A program made the position numbers and the translations under genes. A stretch of DNA of 14,157 nucleotides from an uncultured Bacteroidota bacterium (GTDB lineage Bacteria; Bacteroidota; Bacteroidia; Chitinophagales; Chitinophagaceae), in contig CAMLEX010000034.1 in NCBI GenBank assembly GCA_946479055.1, positions 1-14,157 of the forward strand, written 5' to 3'. The notes under the pieces were generated by a model that saw only the letters and a program-made list of their open reading frames with translations, did not search any database and was not told the DNA's origin. Below are positions 7,287 to 14,157 of this stretch, one piece after another. How positions within the stretch are numbered: the first letter of the stretch is position 1; every line of letters starts with the position of its first letter.

Positions 7287-8525
7287 ATGGAACTACAGCC
7301 CGTCATTTCTTTTGATAATACAGAGTTCGCATTTGAATACAAATCTGATAAGCAGTTAAAAAAGGCAAATTTTCTTTTTTCTTTAATGGGTCAGCCCTGG
7401 CTGGTAAAATTGGGTACCAAACTGGCTCCCTGGTCCATCAAAGCAGGATTGCCTGTGATAGGGATTATCCGAAGTACAATTTTTGAACAATTTGTAGGTG
7501 GTGAAACGTTGGAAGAAACATCCGTTGTTGCCAAAAAAATGGGTGAATACAAAGTGCAGGTTATTCTTGACTATGGGGTAGAAGGAGGTGATGATGGTGA
7601 GCATGGCTTCGATCATGCAACAGAAGAATTTATCCGTGTTATAAATTATGCCGCTACTCAACCTAATATTCCTTTTATGAGTATTAAGGTGACAGGGTTT
7701 GCAAGATTTGCATTGCTTGAAAAATTAGATGCAATGATGCATGCCGGAAGCGGAACATTGATGAAAAGATTTTTAAAGGCGGTGGATGATTTAGGAGCTG
7801 ATGAAAAAGAAGAATGGCATCGTGTCCGTCGCCGGATGATGCAGATATGTGAAACCGCAGCGGACAAAAAGATTGGTGTATTGGTAGATGCGGAAGAAAC
7901 ATGGATACAGGATCCTGTAGATGCATTGACCATCCTGATGATGGATACTTTTAACAAAGAAAGGGTAGTGGTATATAATACTATTCAACATTATCGCCAT
8001 GATCGGTTACAGTTTTTGAAAGATTCTTATACAGCGGCTGAGGAAAGAAACTTTATTTTAGGAGCTAAGCTGGTTCGGGGCGCTTATATGGAAAAGGAAA
8101 GAAAAAGAGCTGCCGAAAAAAATTATCCTTCACCTATTCAGCCCGATAAAGAGTCAAGCGACAGGGACTATAATGCAGGAGTAGAATTTTGTATCGAACA
8201 TATCGACCGTATTGCAATTATTGTGGCTTCGCATAATGAGTACAGCAATTTACTCGCCACACAATTGCTCCGTGAAAAAGATTTGCCATTGGATCATCCG
8301 CATATTCATTTCAGTCAGTTATACGGAATGAGTGATAATATTACTTTTAATCTGGCTCATGCCGGATGCAGTGTCAGCAAGTATTTGCCTTTCGGTCCCA
8401 TCAAGGATGTAATCCCATACCTGATGCGCAGGGCGCAGGAAAATACTTCCGTAAAAGGACAAACCGGAAGAGAGTCGGGACTTATAAAAAAAGAATTACA
8501 AAGACGGCATAAAAAAGGTTTTTAG
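7287..8525 (+). CDS. Proline dehydrogenase (FAD-dependent)
   Basis: 412 residues, close to the normal length of the stand-alone enzyme. It oxidises proline to pyrroline-5-carboxylate with FAD and passes electrons to the quinone pool; the aldehyde product is then oxidised by a separate dehydrogenase not in this window. Family motifs from the ATG at 7287: LVDAEETW (199-206), LGAKLVRGAYMEKERKRA (259-276; K261, R264 and G265 in the conserved KLVRGAY), VASHN (313-317), QLYGMSD (344-350), and KYLPFGPIKDVIPYLMRRAQEN (up to N386), whose paired arginines R381 and R382 bind the proline carboxylate in known structures. A longer frame from 7203 would add a hydrophobic 28-residue stretch encoded by the repeat-rich spacer, unsuited to a cytosolic barrel enzyme, so it was rejected. 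Divergent from the thioesterase gene. Confidence 0.95.
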   Translation: MELQPVISFDNTEFAFEYKSDKQLKKANFLFSLMGQPWLVKLGTKLAPWSIKAGLPVIGIIRSTIFEQFVGGETLEETSVVAKKMGEYKVQVILDYGVEGGDDGEHGFDHATEEFIRVINYAATQPNIPFMSIKVTGFARFALLEKLDAMMHAGSGTLMKRFLKAVDDLGADEKEEWHRVRRRMMQICETAADKKIGVLVDAEETWIQDPVDALTILMMDTFNKERVVVYNTIQHYRHDRLQFLKDSYTAAEERNFILGAKLVRGAYMEKERKRAAEKNYPSPIQPDKESSDRDYNAGVEFCIEHIDRIAIIVASHNEYSNLLATQLLREKDLPLDHPHIHFSQLYGMSDNITFNLAHAGCSVSKYLPFGPIKDVIPYLMRRAQENTSVKGQTGRESGLIKKELQRRHKKGF

Positions 8526-8542
8526 TTCTGCAATAGAACTAA
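8522..8542 (+). terminator. Hairpin at the end of proline dehydrogenase, possible terminator
   Basis: TTAGTTCT (8522-8529), loop GCAAT, AGAACTAA (8535-8542): an 8-pair perfect stem that includes the TAG stop codon. The following CGTTTAGTTTTC is T-rich but lacks a clean T-run, so termination strength is uncertain. Confidence 0.4.
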
Positions 8543-8597
8543 CGTTTAGTTTTCACAAACATATTTATCCAGGTTTTCAGGCAACGGAGCAGAACAC

Positions 8598-8624
8598 AAA
8601 TTTTTTTTTCCAATAAAAAAATTT
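8598..8624. repeat. AT-only inverted repeat upstream of the sigma factor gene
   Basis: AAATTTTTTT (8598-8607), loop TTCCAAT, AAAAAAATTT (8615-8624): a perfect 10-bp inverted repeat made only of A and T, between proline dehydrogenase and the ECF sigma gene. It could act as a weak two-way terminator, or as a bent AT-rich upstream element; TATCATTG at 8624-8631 just after it matches TAnnTTTG at all but one base. The rest of the 136-base spacer shows the 8-bp palindrome GAACGTTC (8639-8646) and nothing else I can assign. Confidence 0.5.
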
Positions 8625-8661
8625 ATCATTGTTGTTCAGAACGTTCACAACTGCTTAACAA

Positions 8662-9255
8662 TTGCTGCCTTCTTCATCCATACAAGAATTACAAAATCGC
8701 ATAGCCCTATATGAGGACATGAAAGCTTACAAAGAGCTTTACTACCTGCTTTTCGATGGGTTGCACCGGTTTTCATTTTCCTTTGTAAAATCGAAAGAAG
8801 TGGCGGAAGAAATAGTTTCCGATGTGTTTATCAAAGTCTGGCAAATGCGTAGCCGGCTTACTGAGATCAATAATTTAAAAATATACCTGTACACAATTAC
8901 CAAAAATTTTTCTATCAATTATATTCAAAGAAATTATAAGAATGCTTCTCTGAGCATTGATGAAATGGATATTGAACCGGTGATAGAACTTAGTAATCCT
9001 GAAGAATTATTTATTTCCGCGGAATTGCTTGATACCATCCGCCAGGCTATACAGGAATTGCCGCCCCAGTGCAGGCTTGTCTTTCAATTGATAAAAGAGG
9101 ACGGCCTGAAATATAAAGAAGCTGCTGAAGTGATGAATATTTCTGTTCTTACCGTCCGCAATCAACTCGCTATAGCTATCCGTAAAATCGGAGCTTCATT
9201 GCCCGCTTATATACGAGCATCATTCCCTTCAATCAAAGGATTTTCAGCTTCTTAG
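8662..9255 (+). CDS. ECF-type RNA polymerase sigma factor (FecI-like)
   Basis: 197 residues from a TTG at 8662. An in-frame stop lies at 8656-8658, so the start can only be this TTG or a later ATG at 8719. The TTG is favoured because the helix IQELQNRIALYEDMKAYKEL before and across that ATG aligns with the beginning of sigma region 2 in ECF factors. Region 2 covers about 20-90 (AEEIVSDVFIKVW, the core-binding helix, and YLYTITKNFSINYIQR, the -10 recognition part). Region 4 covers about 122-177 (LPPQCRLVFQLIKEDGLKYKEAAEVMNISVLTVRNQLAIAIRKI, a helix-turn-helix that reads the -35). The next genes are a FecR-type anti-sigma factor and a SusC transporter with an STN domain, so it probably directs transcription of the transporter operon when FecR releases it. 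Group is clear; target promoters are inferred. Confidence 0.93.
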   Translation: MLPSSSIQELQNRIALYEDMKAYKELYYLLFDGLHRFSFSFVKSKEVAEEIVSDVFIKVWQMRSRLTEINNLKIYLYTITKNFSINYIQRNYKNASLSIDEMDIEPVIELSNPEELFISAELLDTIRQAIQELPPQCRLVFQLIKEDGLKYKEAAEVMNISVLTVRNQLAIAIRKIGASLPAYIRASFPSIKGFSAS

Positions 9256-9345
9256 CCTGGTTTCTTTTTTAAGGAAAAATATTTTACTCTCCTTTGGTAC
9301 ATTCCATCTTTTTGATGTGTCTTTAATAGTTACAGGCAATAAACT

Positions 9346-10476
9346 ATGACGGAAGAAAGATTTTGGCTATTGGTGAGCTTAAAGTTATCAGGCGAAGGAC
9401 TCAGCGAAGAATTGGCTGAGTTAGAAACTTATTTGCAAAAGCATCCTGAAAGAAGGCAGCAGGCGGAGAGAGTTAATGCGTTGTGGTTAGCGACCGCTAA
9501 TACAACACCTTCGCAGAAAGAGATTTCTTTCAACAAACACATGCAGCGGCTAAGTAATCATCTTTCAGAACCTGTATTGCAATACGAATCAATTGATACT
9601 AACGATGTAATCCCTGGCGAAAAAAATCTGAGTTCGTCAATTTATAAAAAGCTTGCTTGGGTAACGGGTATCGCAGCTTCTTTGCTTATTGTTTGGTTTG
9701 TTATTTTTGATTCTCCCGCTAACACGAAAGCCGATGAAACGAAAGCTCAAAACACCATTAGCACTAAAAGAGGATCAAAATCAAAAATACAATTGCCCGA
9801 TGGTACCGAAGTTTGGTTGAATGCAGACAGCAAGATCACTTACAATGAAAATTTTCTGGGAGACATCAGGGAAGTACAGCTTTCTGGTGAGGCTTTTTTT
9901 GATGTGGTAAGAGACGAAACAAGGCCTTTTGTTATTCATACCAATGTGATTGATGTAAAAGTGCTGGGTACTGCATTTAATGTGAGATCATATGCCGATG
10001 AAAAAAATACAGAAACGTCTTTGATCCGTGGCTCAGTAGAAGTGACGCTGCGCAGTAATCCAGAACAAAAATATACGCTGAAGCCAAATGATAAACTGAC
10101 AGTTGATAATAATATGGCTAAAGCATTGACGCCAGATGCAATTCCGGACAAAAAAATAAATGAAAGTAATCAGGCGGCCTTATCCATATTGAGTAAAGTG
10201 AAATTTAATGAGAATGAAAGCAGTGCCAGTGAAACACTTTGGGTAAAAAACAAACTTGCATTTGATAAAGAACCCATGGAAGAGATCGCCTTAAAAATCG
10301 AGCGTTGGTACGATGTAAAAGTGATTATTGATGAACGGATTAAAAAAGAAGATTTTACCGGCACATTTGAAGGAGAGAGTTTGCAGCAGGTAATGCAAGC
10401 CCTGCAACTCTCGGGAAAATTCCGGTATTCTATCAATAAGAAAGAGGTGACGATCCGGCCGGCTCAGAATCATTAA
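9346..10476 (+). CDS. FecR-family anti-sigma factor with C-terminal DUF4974 domain
   Basis: 376 residues. An N-terminal cytoplasmic segment (1-100, with a short helical anti-sigma-like domain, FWLLVSLKLSGEGLSEELAEL) precedes one membrane helix (about 103-122, LAWVTGIAASLLIVWFVIF). The periplasmic FecR domain spans about 142-240 (KSKIQLPDGTEVWLNADSKI, VQLSGEAFFDVV, VKVLGTAFNVRSY, TSLIRGSVEV). The C-terminal domain (about 304-374; LAFDKEPMEEIALKIERWYDV, FTGTFEGESLQQVMQALQ) is the DUF4974 type common in Bacteroidota. FecR proteins hold the sigma factor at the membrane and contact the STN domain of the matching outer-membrane transporter. It lies 90 bases after the sigma gene, probably in the same transcript. 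The spacer between them shows no convincing promoter. Confidence 0.95.
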   Translation: MTEERFWLLVSLKLSGEGLSEELAELETYLQKHPERRQQAERVNALWLATANTTPSQKEISFNKHMQRLSNHLSEPVLQYESIDTNDVIPGEKNLSSSIYKKLAWVTGIAASLLIVWFVIFDSPANTKADETKAQNTISTKRGSKSKIQLPDGTEVWLNADSKITYNENFLGDIREVQLSGEAFFDVVRDETRPFVIHTNVIDVKVLGTAFNVRSYADEKNTETSLIRGSVEVTLRSNPEQKYTLKPNDKLTVDNNMAKALTPDAIPDKKINESNQAALSILSKVKFNENESSASETLWVKNKLAFDKEPMEEIALKIERWYDVKVIIDERIKKEDFTGTFEGESLQQVMQALQLSGKFRYSINKKEVTIRPAQNH

Positions 10477-10581
10477 ACCTTGCCTGGTACGATATAAAAT
10501 TTTGTAAACTGCTTAAAACGATTGCTCAACCCCAAAAACTGCATGCATATGAAAAAACACCATTAGCCCCACATAAAAAGT

Positions 10582-10610
10582 AACGGAGAATGTTTGCGGC
10601 ATCCTCCGTT
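10582..10610 (+). repeat. Inverted repeat AACGGAG/CTCCGTT in the susC leader
   Basis: AACGGAG (10582-10588) pairs with CTCCGTT (10604-10610). After one mismatch the stem continues with ATG (10590-10592) and CAT (10600-10602) around a TTTGCGG loop. Flanking GTA and TAC extend it if one base bulges. No T-run follows, so it is not a standard terminator. It may be an operator, an RNA element, or the two halves of an ECF promoter. Confidence 0.6.
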
Positions 10611-10620
10611 TACCAAGGAC

Positions 10621-10646
10621 AGCAAATTTGCTCATGCTTGAGCAAA
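10621..10646 (+). repeat. Three-segment inverted repeat with two exclusive pairings, near the susC start
   Basis: AGCAAA (10621-10626), TTTGCT (10627-10632) and AGCAAA (10641-10646). The second and third form a hairpin TTTGCTCA/TGAGCAAA (8 pairs, loop TGCT, 10627-10646); the first and second form a 12-base palindrome. The hairpin ends 29 bases before the ATG at 10676. Position suggests control of leader RNA or of DNA binding, which is inference. Confidence 0.6.
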
Positions 10647-10675
10647 AATTCTATCATTTAAATCAAAACTAAGGT

Positions 10676-13600
10676 ATGAAAAAAAATGGATTTGGCATAT
10701 GCCCTCATATGCCCGGCCTGTTCATCAAATGCTTGTTAATGATGAAATTTACCACTCTGCTCATTTTCGCTTTTTCTCTTCAATCTTTTGCCATCGGTTA
10801 CGGGCAGGATAATATAAGTCTTAACCTTGATAAGGTCTCTTTTAAAAAAGTGTTCAAGGCTATTGAGCAGCAGGGATCCTTTCGCTTTGTCTACAAAGAT
10901 GAAATTTTACCTCACGAACAGCGGATAAGTATCGCTGTTGAAAATGCATCGTTAGAGGATGTATTGAAACAAATTTTAAAAAACACCGAGCTAAGCTTTC
11001 GCCGTTTGAGCGGCAGCCTGGTTGTTATAACTTCAGAAGCTGCTGCTAAAAATGCTATAACTATTAGCGGAAAAGTAACCGATGATAAAGGAGAACCACT
11101 TCCCGGTGTAAATATAGTTGAAAAAGGAACTGCCAGTGGTGCTACTACAAATGATGAAGGGATGTTCATCATGAATATTGAAAACGCTAATGCTATATTG
11201 GTATTTACCTATATCGGTTATTTATCCAAAGAAGTAAATGTTGAAAATCGAACTACTATTCCCGTTCAATTGATTCCTTCTAACAGGAACATGCAAGAAG
11301 TGATCGTTGTGGGTTATGGTCAGCAGAAAAAAAGCCTGGTTACGGGAGCGATCTCCTCTGTAAAAGCGGAGCAATTAAACACCGTTTCGTCAACGCGTAT
11401 CGAACAGGCATTGCAGGGAAGAACTGCAGGTGTCACTGTATTGCCCAGTTCAGGTCAACCCGGTGCAGGCCTGAAAGTGAGAATCAGGGGAACCGGTTCT
11501 AACCGTGGTAATGAGCCGCTTTATATTATTGATGGTGTTCGTGCCGGTGGTATCGAATACATTGATCCTTCCGAGATAGGCTCTATTGAAATATTAAAAG
11601 ATGCCGCATCTGCTGCTATCTATGGTGCAGAAGGCGCCAATGGTGTTATTATTATTACTACCAAAACTGGTAAAAGAAATTCATCGGAAGTCAATTATAG
11701 TGCTCAATATGGAAAGCAATCAGTGAAGGATGATTTTATTAAAATGATGAATGCGCAACAATACCAGCAATACCTGGAAGAATCTAATTCCCCTGGCAGA
11801 CCAACAGCAGGTGATGTAGCCGGCATACAAGGCACTAACTGGTTGAAAGAAGTTTTGCAGACAGCTCCGCAACATCATCATACACTAACCTTCAGTGGTG
11901 GATCAGAAAAATCAACTTATTTAGTTAGCGGTTCGTTTTTTTCACAGGAAGGTATTGTTGGGGGTAACAAATCCCGTTTTGACAGGTATACAGTCCGGTT
12001 TAACGGCGATACTAAACTAAAACCCTGGTTAACGATAGGTAACCGTTTGTCTGTTTCTCAAAATAAAAGAAAAGCGATTTCTGATAATGATGAATTCGGA
12101 TCTATACTTGCCAGTGCGTTGGTAATGGATCCGGTTACTCCTGTAACATACGCTCAGGGCTCAACGTTGCCGGCGCATGTACAGGCCGCTTTGAATGGTA
12201 CAACTTCAACAGGTGTTCCAATCAGCTCATTATTGCGTCGTAATGAAAATGGAAATTTATATGGCTTGTCCAACTACCTTAAAGGAGAATATGGCAATCC
12301 GGTCGCAAGGATCAGTTTGGCGAAAGGACAAAATATTCAAACCAAAGTAGTGGGTAATGTTTATGTAGATATAGAACCTTTCAAAGGATTCAAGTTTACG
12401 TCAAGGTTTGGTGTAGATGCCGCCTCACAATATGGACATGGCTGGACTCCTACTTTCTGGTACTCTAGTGAAAGCCTTAATGCTATTGCCAATGGTAATG
12501 ATTACAGCGACAACTGGTTTACCTGGCAATGGGAAAACTTTGCTACTTATCAAAAAAAGATCAGGGAACATAGTTTTACCGTCTTAGGTGGTGCGTCTGT
12601 TTTGAAAACAGTTGAACATCATGTAGGCGGAAGTTATTCGGGATTGTTTAAAGAAGATGACCGGTTTTCATATGCTGATAATGTACCAGATGATGTGGAC
12701 AGGATAGGAAGTATTGGCCGTTCCCGAACACTGGCATCAGTATTCGGAAGATTATCTTATGATTTTGAAGGTAAGTACTTGTTTAATGCAACAGTAAGAA
12801 GAGATGGCTCTTCAAAATTTGCACCGGGCTATCAATGGGGCACTTTTCCTTCCGTATCGGCAGGTTGGGTAATCTCCAATGAAAAATTTTATTCCAACGG
12901 AGTTTCTGACTTTATGAATTATGCCAAGCTGCGTGTCAGCTGGGGACAAAACGGAAGCTTATCAAATGTAGGCGATGGAGAATGGAAAAATGCTGTTGTT
13001 TCAGGATACTATTATCCTAATGCAGGCGGAACCCTGGATAATGGTGCAGCGCCTGAGAACCTGGCTAACCCTACTTTAACCTGGGAAACAAGCGAACAGA
13101 TTGATATAGGTGCTGATCTTGCTTTTTTAAATAATCGTCTTTCATTGACGGTAGATTATTATAAAAAAACAACCAAAGATCTGTTGACGGGTGGCTCCGC
13201 TCCTTTTTATGCAGGCGCTCCTTTATTTACTGTAAATGCCGGTGAAGTAGTTAATAAAGGATTTGAATTTGAGTTGACCTATAAAAGTGAAACAACGAGA
13301 GATTTCCATTATGAAATAGCTGCCAACTTTACTACCGTCGATAATAACGTTACTTTTCTTGATCCCAATATTCCTTTCATCGGTGGCGCCGGAGTAGGAA
13401 CCGGATGGACTACAACAGCTATGAAAGTAGGAAACCCGATCTGGTATTTCAATGGTTATAAAACAAACGGTATTTTCCAAAGCCAGGATGAGATTACAAA
13501 ATATCTTAGCGCTACAGGCATTACAGGCTATACACCTAAGCCGGGGGAACCGATCGTGGCTGATGTAAATGGTGACAAACAGATATCAAATGCCGATCAA

Positions 13601-14104
13601 ACTAATATCGGTACACCACATGCAAAATTTGTATATGGTGGTCGTATAAATCTTTCTTACAAAGGATTTGATTTTCTCGCCTTCATACAAGGTCAAACCG
13701 GTAATGATATCATCATGGGCTTTAACCGGACAGACCGTGCCACTGCTAATAAACCTGAATTTTTTTATACCGATCGCTGGACTGGAGCCGGTAGTACGAA
13801 TACATGGTTTGCGGCCAATACCGCCAATCCTTATATTTATAACAGCGACCTGATGGTTTTTAATGGTTCATTTGCCCGCATACGTCAGTTGCAACTGGGT
13901 TATACTTTACCAGCCAGCATAATGAACAGGATTAAATTCAAGAATGCAAGGGTATATGTAAGCCTGGATGACTTTTTCACTTTTACAAAATATCCCGGTG
14001 TTGATCCTGAAGGTGGAAGCAATGGCGGAAACAGTATCGGCATTGACAGGGGCGGTTATCCCATCCCAAGAAAAGCGATGGTCGGGTTATCCGTTAGTTT
14101 CTAA
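10676..14104 (+). CDS. SusC/RagA-family TonB-dependent transporter with STN signalling domain
   Basis: 1142 residues. The N-terminus has a long basic stretch and then a signal peptide (MMKFTTLLIFAFSLQSFAIGYGQ, 22-44). An STN domain follows (about 46-115; VSFKKVFKAIEQQGSFRFVY, ASLEDVLKQIL), the part that signals to FecR. A carboxypeptidase-regulatory-like domain spans about 128-214 (ISGKVTDDKGEPLPGVNIVE, FTYIGYLSKEV). The plug starts at VIVVGYGQQKKSLVTGAISSV (about 209) and includes the SusC signatures LQGRTAGV, IRGTGS, LYIIDGV (about 281-287) and GANGVIIITTKTGK (320-333). The barrel runs to the terminal GLSVSF, ending in Phe as usual. It imports large ligands with a SusD lipoprotein using TonB energy; the ligand here is unknown, as no glycoside hydrolase or peptidase gene is linked. 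ATG 10676 follows AAGG; later Met codons (M22, M23) would give a shorter signal peptide. Confidence 0.96.
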   Translation: MKKNGFGICPHMPGLFIKCLLMMKFTTLLIFAFSLQSFAIGYGQDNISLNLDKVSFKKVFKAIEQQGSFRFVYKDEILPHEQRISIAVENASLEDVLKQILKNTELSFRRLSGSLVVITSEAAAKNAITISGKVTDDKGEPLPGVNIVEKGTASGATTNDEGMFIMNIENANAILVFTYIGYLSKEVNVENRTTIPVQLIPSNRNMQEVIVVGYGQQKKSLVTGAISSVKAEQLNTVSSTRIEQALQGRTAGVTVLPSSGQPGAGLKVRIRGTGSNRGNEPLYIIDGVRAGGIEYIDPSEIGSIEILKDAASAAIYGAEGANGVIIITTKTGKRNSSEVNYSAQYGKQSVKDDFIKMMNAQQYQQYLEESNSPGRPTAGDVAGIQGTNWLKEVLQTAPQHHHTLTFSGGSEKSTYLVSGSFFSQEGIVGGNKSRFDRYTVRFNGDTKLKPWLTIGNRLSVSQNKRKAISDNDEFGSILASALVMDPVTPVTYAQGSTLPAHVQAALNGTTSTGVPISSLLRRNENGNLYGLSNYLKGEYGNPVARISLAKGQNIQTKVVGNVYVDIEPFKGFKFTSRFGVDAASQYGHGWTPTFWYSSESLNAIANGNDYSDNWFTWQWENFATYQKKIREHSFTVLGGASVLKTVEHHVGGSYSGLFKEDDRFSYADNVPDDVDRIGSIGRSRTLASVFGRLSYDFEGKYLFNATVRRDGSSKFAPGYQWGTFPSVSAGWVISNEKFYSNGVSDFMNYAKLRVSWGQNGSLSNVGDGEWKNAVVSGYYYPNAGGTLDNGAAPENLANPTLTWETSEQIDIGADLAFLNNRLSLTVDYYKKTTKDLLTGGSAPFYAGAPLFTVNAGEVVNKGFEFELTYKSETTRDFHYEIAANFTTVDNNVTFLDPNIPFIGGAGVGTGWTTTAMKVGNPIWYFNGYKTNGIFQSQDEITKYLSATGITGYTPKPGEPIVADVNGDKQISNADQTNIGTPHAKFVYGGRINLSYKGFDFLAFIQGQTGNDIIMGFNRTDRATANKPEFFYTDRWTGAGSTNTWFAANTANPYIYNSDLMVFNGSFARIRQLQLGYTLPASIMNRIKFKNARVYVSLDDFFTFTKYPGVDPEGGSNGGNSIGIDRGGYPIPRKAMVGLSVSF

Positions 14105-14130
14105 AAACTTTAAGCAACAGTAATCATGAA

Positions 14131-14157
14131 ATGAGCCATAAAAATTTTCGAGCAATT
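14131..14157 (+). CDS. Possible start of a SusD-like lipoprotein gene, cut by the window edge
   Basis: ATG at 14131, 26 bases after the susC stop, opens a frame MSHKNFRAI that is still open at the window end. A SusD/RagB lipoprotein gene nearly always follows a SusC gene, and a basic start of this kind would suit a lipoprotein signal peptide, but no diagnostic residue is visible. Identity is by position only. Confidence 0.45.

Larger units (their letters stand above)
10477..10675 (+). promoter_or_regulatory. Leader and probable promoter region of the susC-like gene
   Basis: This 199-base gap is where an ECF-dependent promoter for the transporter genes would be expected. Seen: ATAAAATTTTG at 10494-10504, one mismatch from TAnnTTTG, with TTG at 10480-10482 spaced too closely; a GTAAC at 10580-10584 in the left arm of an inverted repeat; and two hairpins listed separately. 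I cannot choose the promoter from sequence alone. Confidence 0.35.

Noticed and set aside
7121..7342. Extension of the thioesterase frame on the minus strand by 74 residues
   Set aside because: It crosses the octamer repeats and overlaps the first codons of proline dehydrogenase. The 171-residue form has the normal family length.

Overview
The window looks like chromosomal DNA of a Bacteroidota bacterium, most likely a Chitinophagaceae-type member. The reasons are a SusC-type TonB-dependent transporter behind a FecI-like sigma factor and FecR-like anti-sigma factor, a GLPGLI-family protein next to an outer-membrane beta-barrel protein, AT-rich leaders with little Shine-Dalgarno signal, and several matches to the Bacteroidota promoter element TAnnTTTG. 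The lineage is inferred from gene content; there is no rRNA or other marker here. I saw no tRNA, rRNA, insertion sequence or CRISPR array. No stretch above 300 bases lacks a gene.

Region 1 (1-1311) is the 3' two-thirds or so of a MutS2-type ATPase gene that enters from the left. It has a complete ATPase core, but it stops after the coiled coil and a small beta domain, with no visible Smr nuclease domain.

Region 2 (1453-6504) is a tight three-gene unit: an outer-membrane beta-barrel protein with a TonB-receptor-like plug, a secreted GLPGLI-family protein, and a secreted TraB/GumN (Tiki-like) protein with a roughly 200-residue N-terminal extension of unknown function. Gaps are a few bases, or an overlap depending on the last start codon. 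This is the part of the window with the least known biology. A possible reading is an envelope system that processes and moves a peptide or metal-linked substrate, but that is inference.

Region 3 (6605-8525) holds a divergent housekeeping pair: a hotdog-fold acyl-CoA thioesterase on the minus strand and proline dehydrogenase on the plus strand. The 166-base spacer between their starts is unusually structured. It has four exact-period 8-bp tandem repeats (GCAAAYNN), a 12-bp direct repeat at 14-bp spacing, and plausible promoter elements facing both ways. The -33 element of the minus-strand promoter lies inside the octamer repeats.

Region 4 (8662 to the right edge) is a classical trans-envelope signalling and uptake locus: ECF sigma factor (probable TTG start), FecR-type anti-sigma factor, then a SusC-like TonB-dependent transporter with an N-terminal STN signalling domain. 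A second start codon follows, where a SusD-like lipoprotein gene would be expected; only nine codons are visible. The likely logic is that ligand binding at SusC is relayed through the STN domain to FecR, which releases the sigma factor to transcribe the transporter genes. No degradative enzyme lies in the window, so the substrate cannot be named. The 199-base leader before susC carries two strong inverted repeats, one part of a three-segment set that can pair in two exclusive ways.
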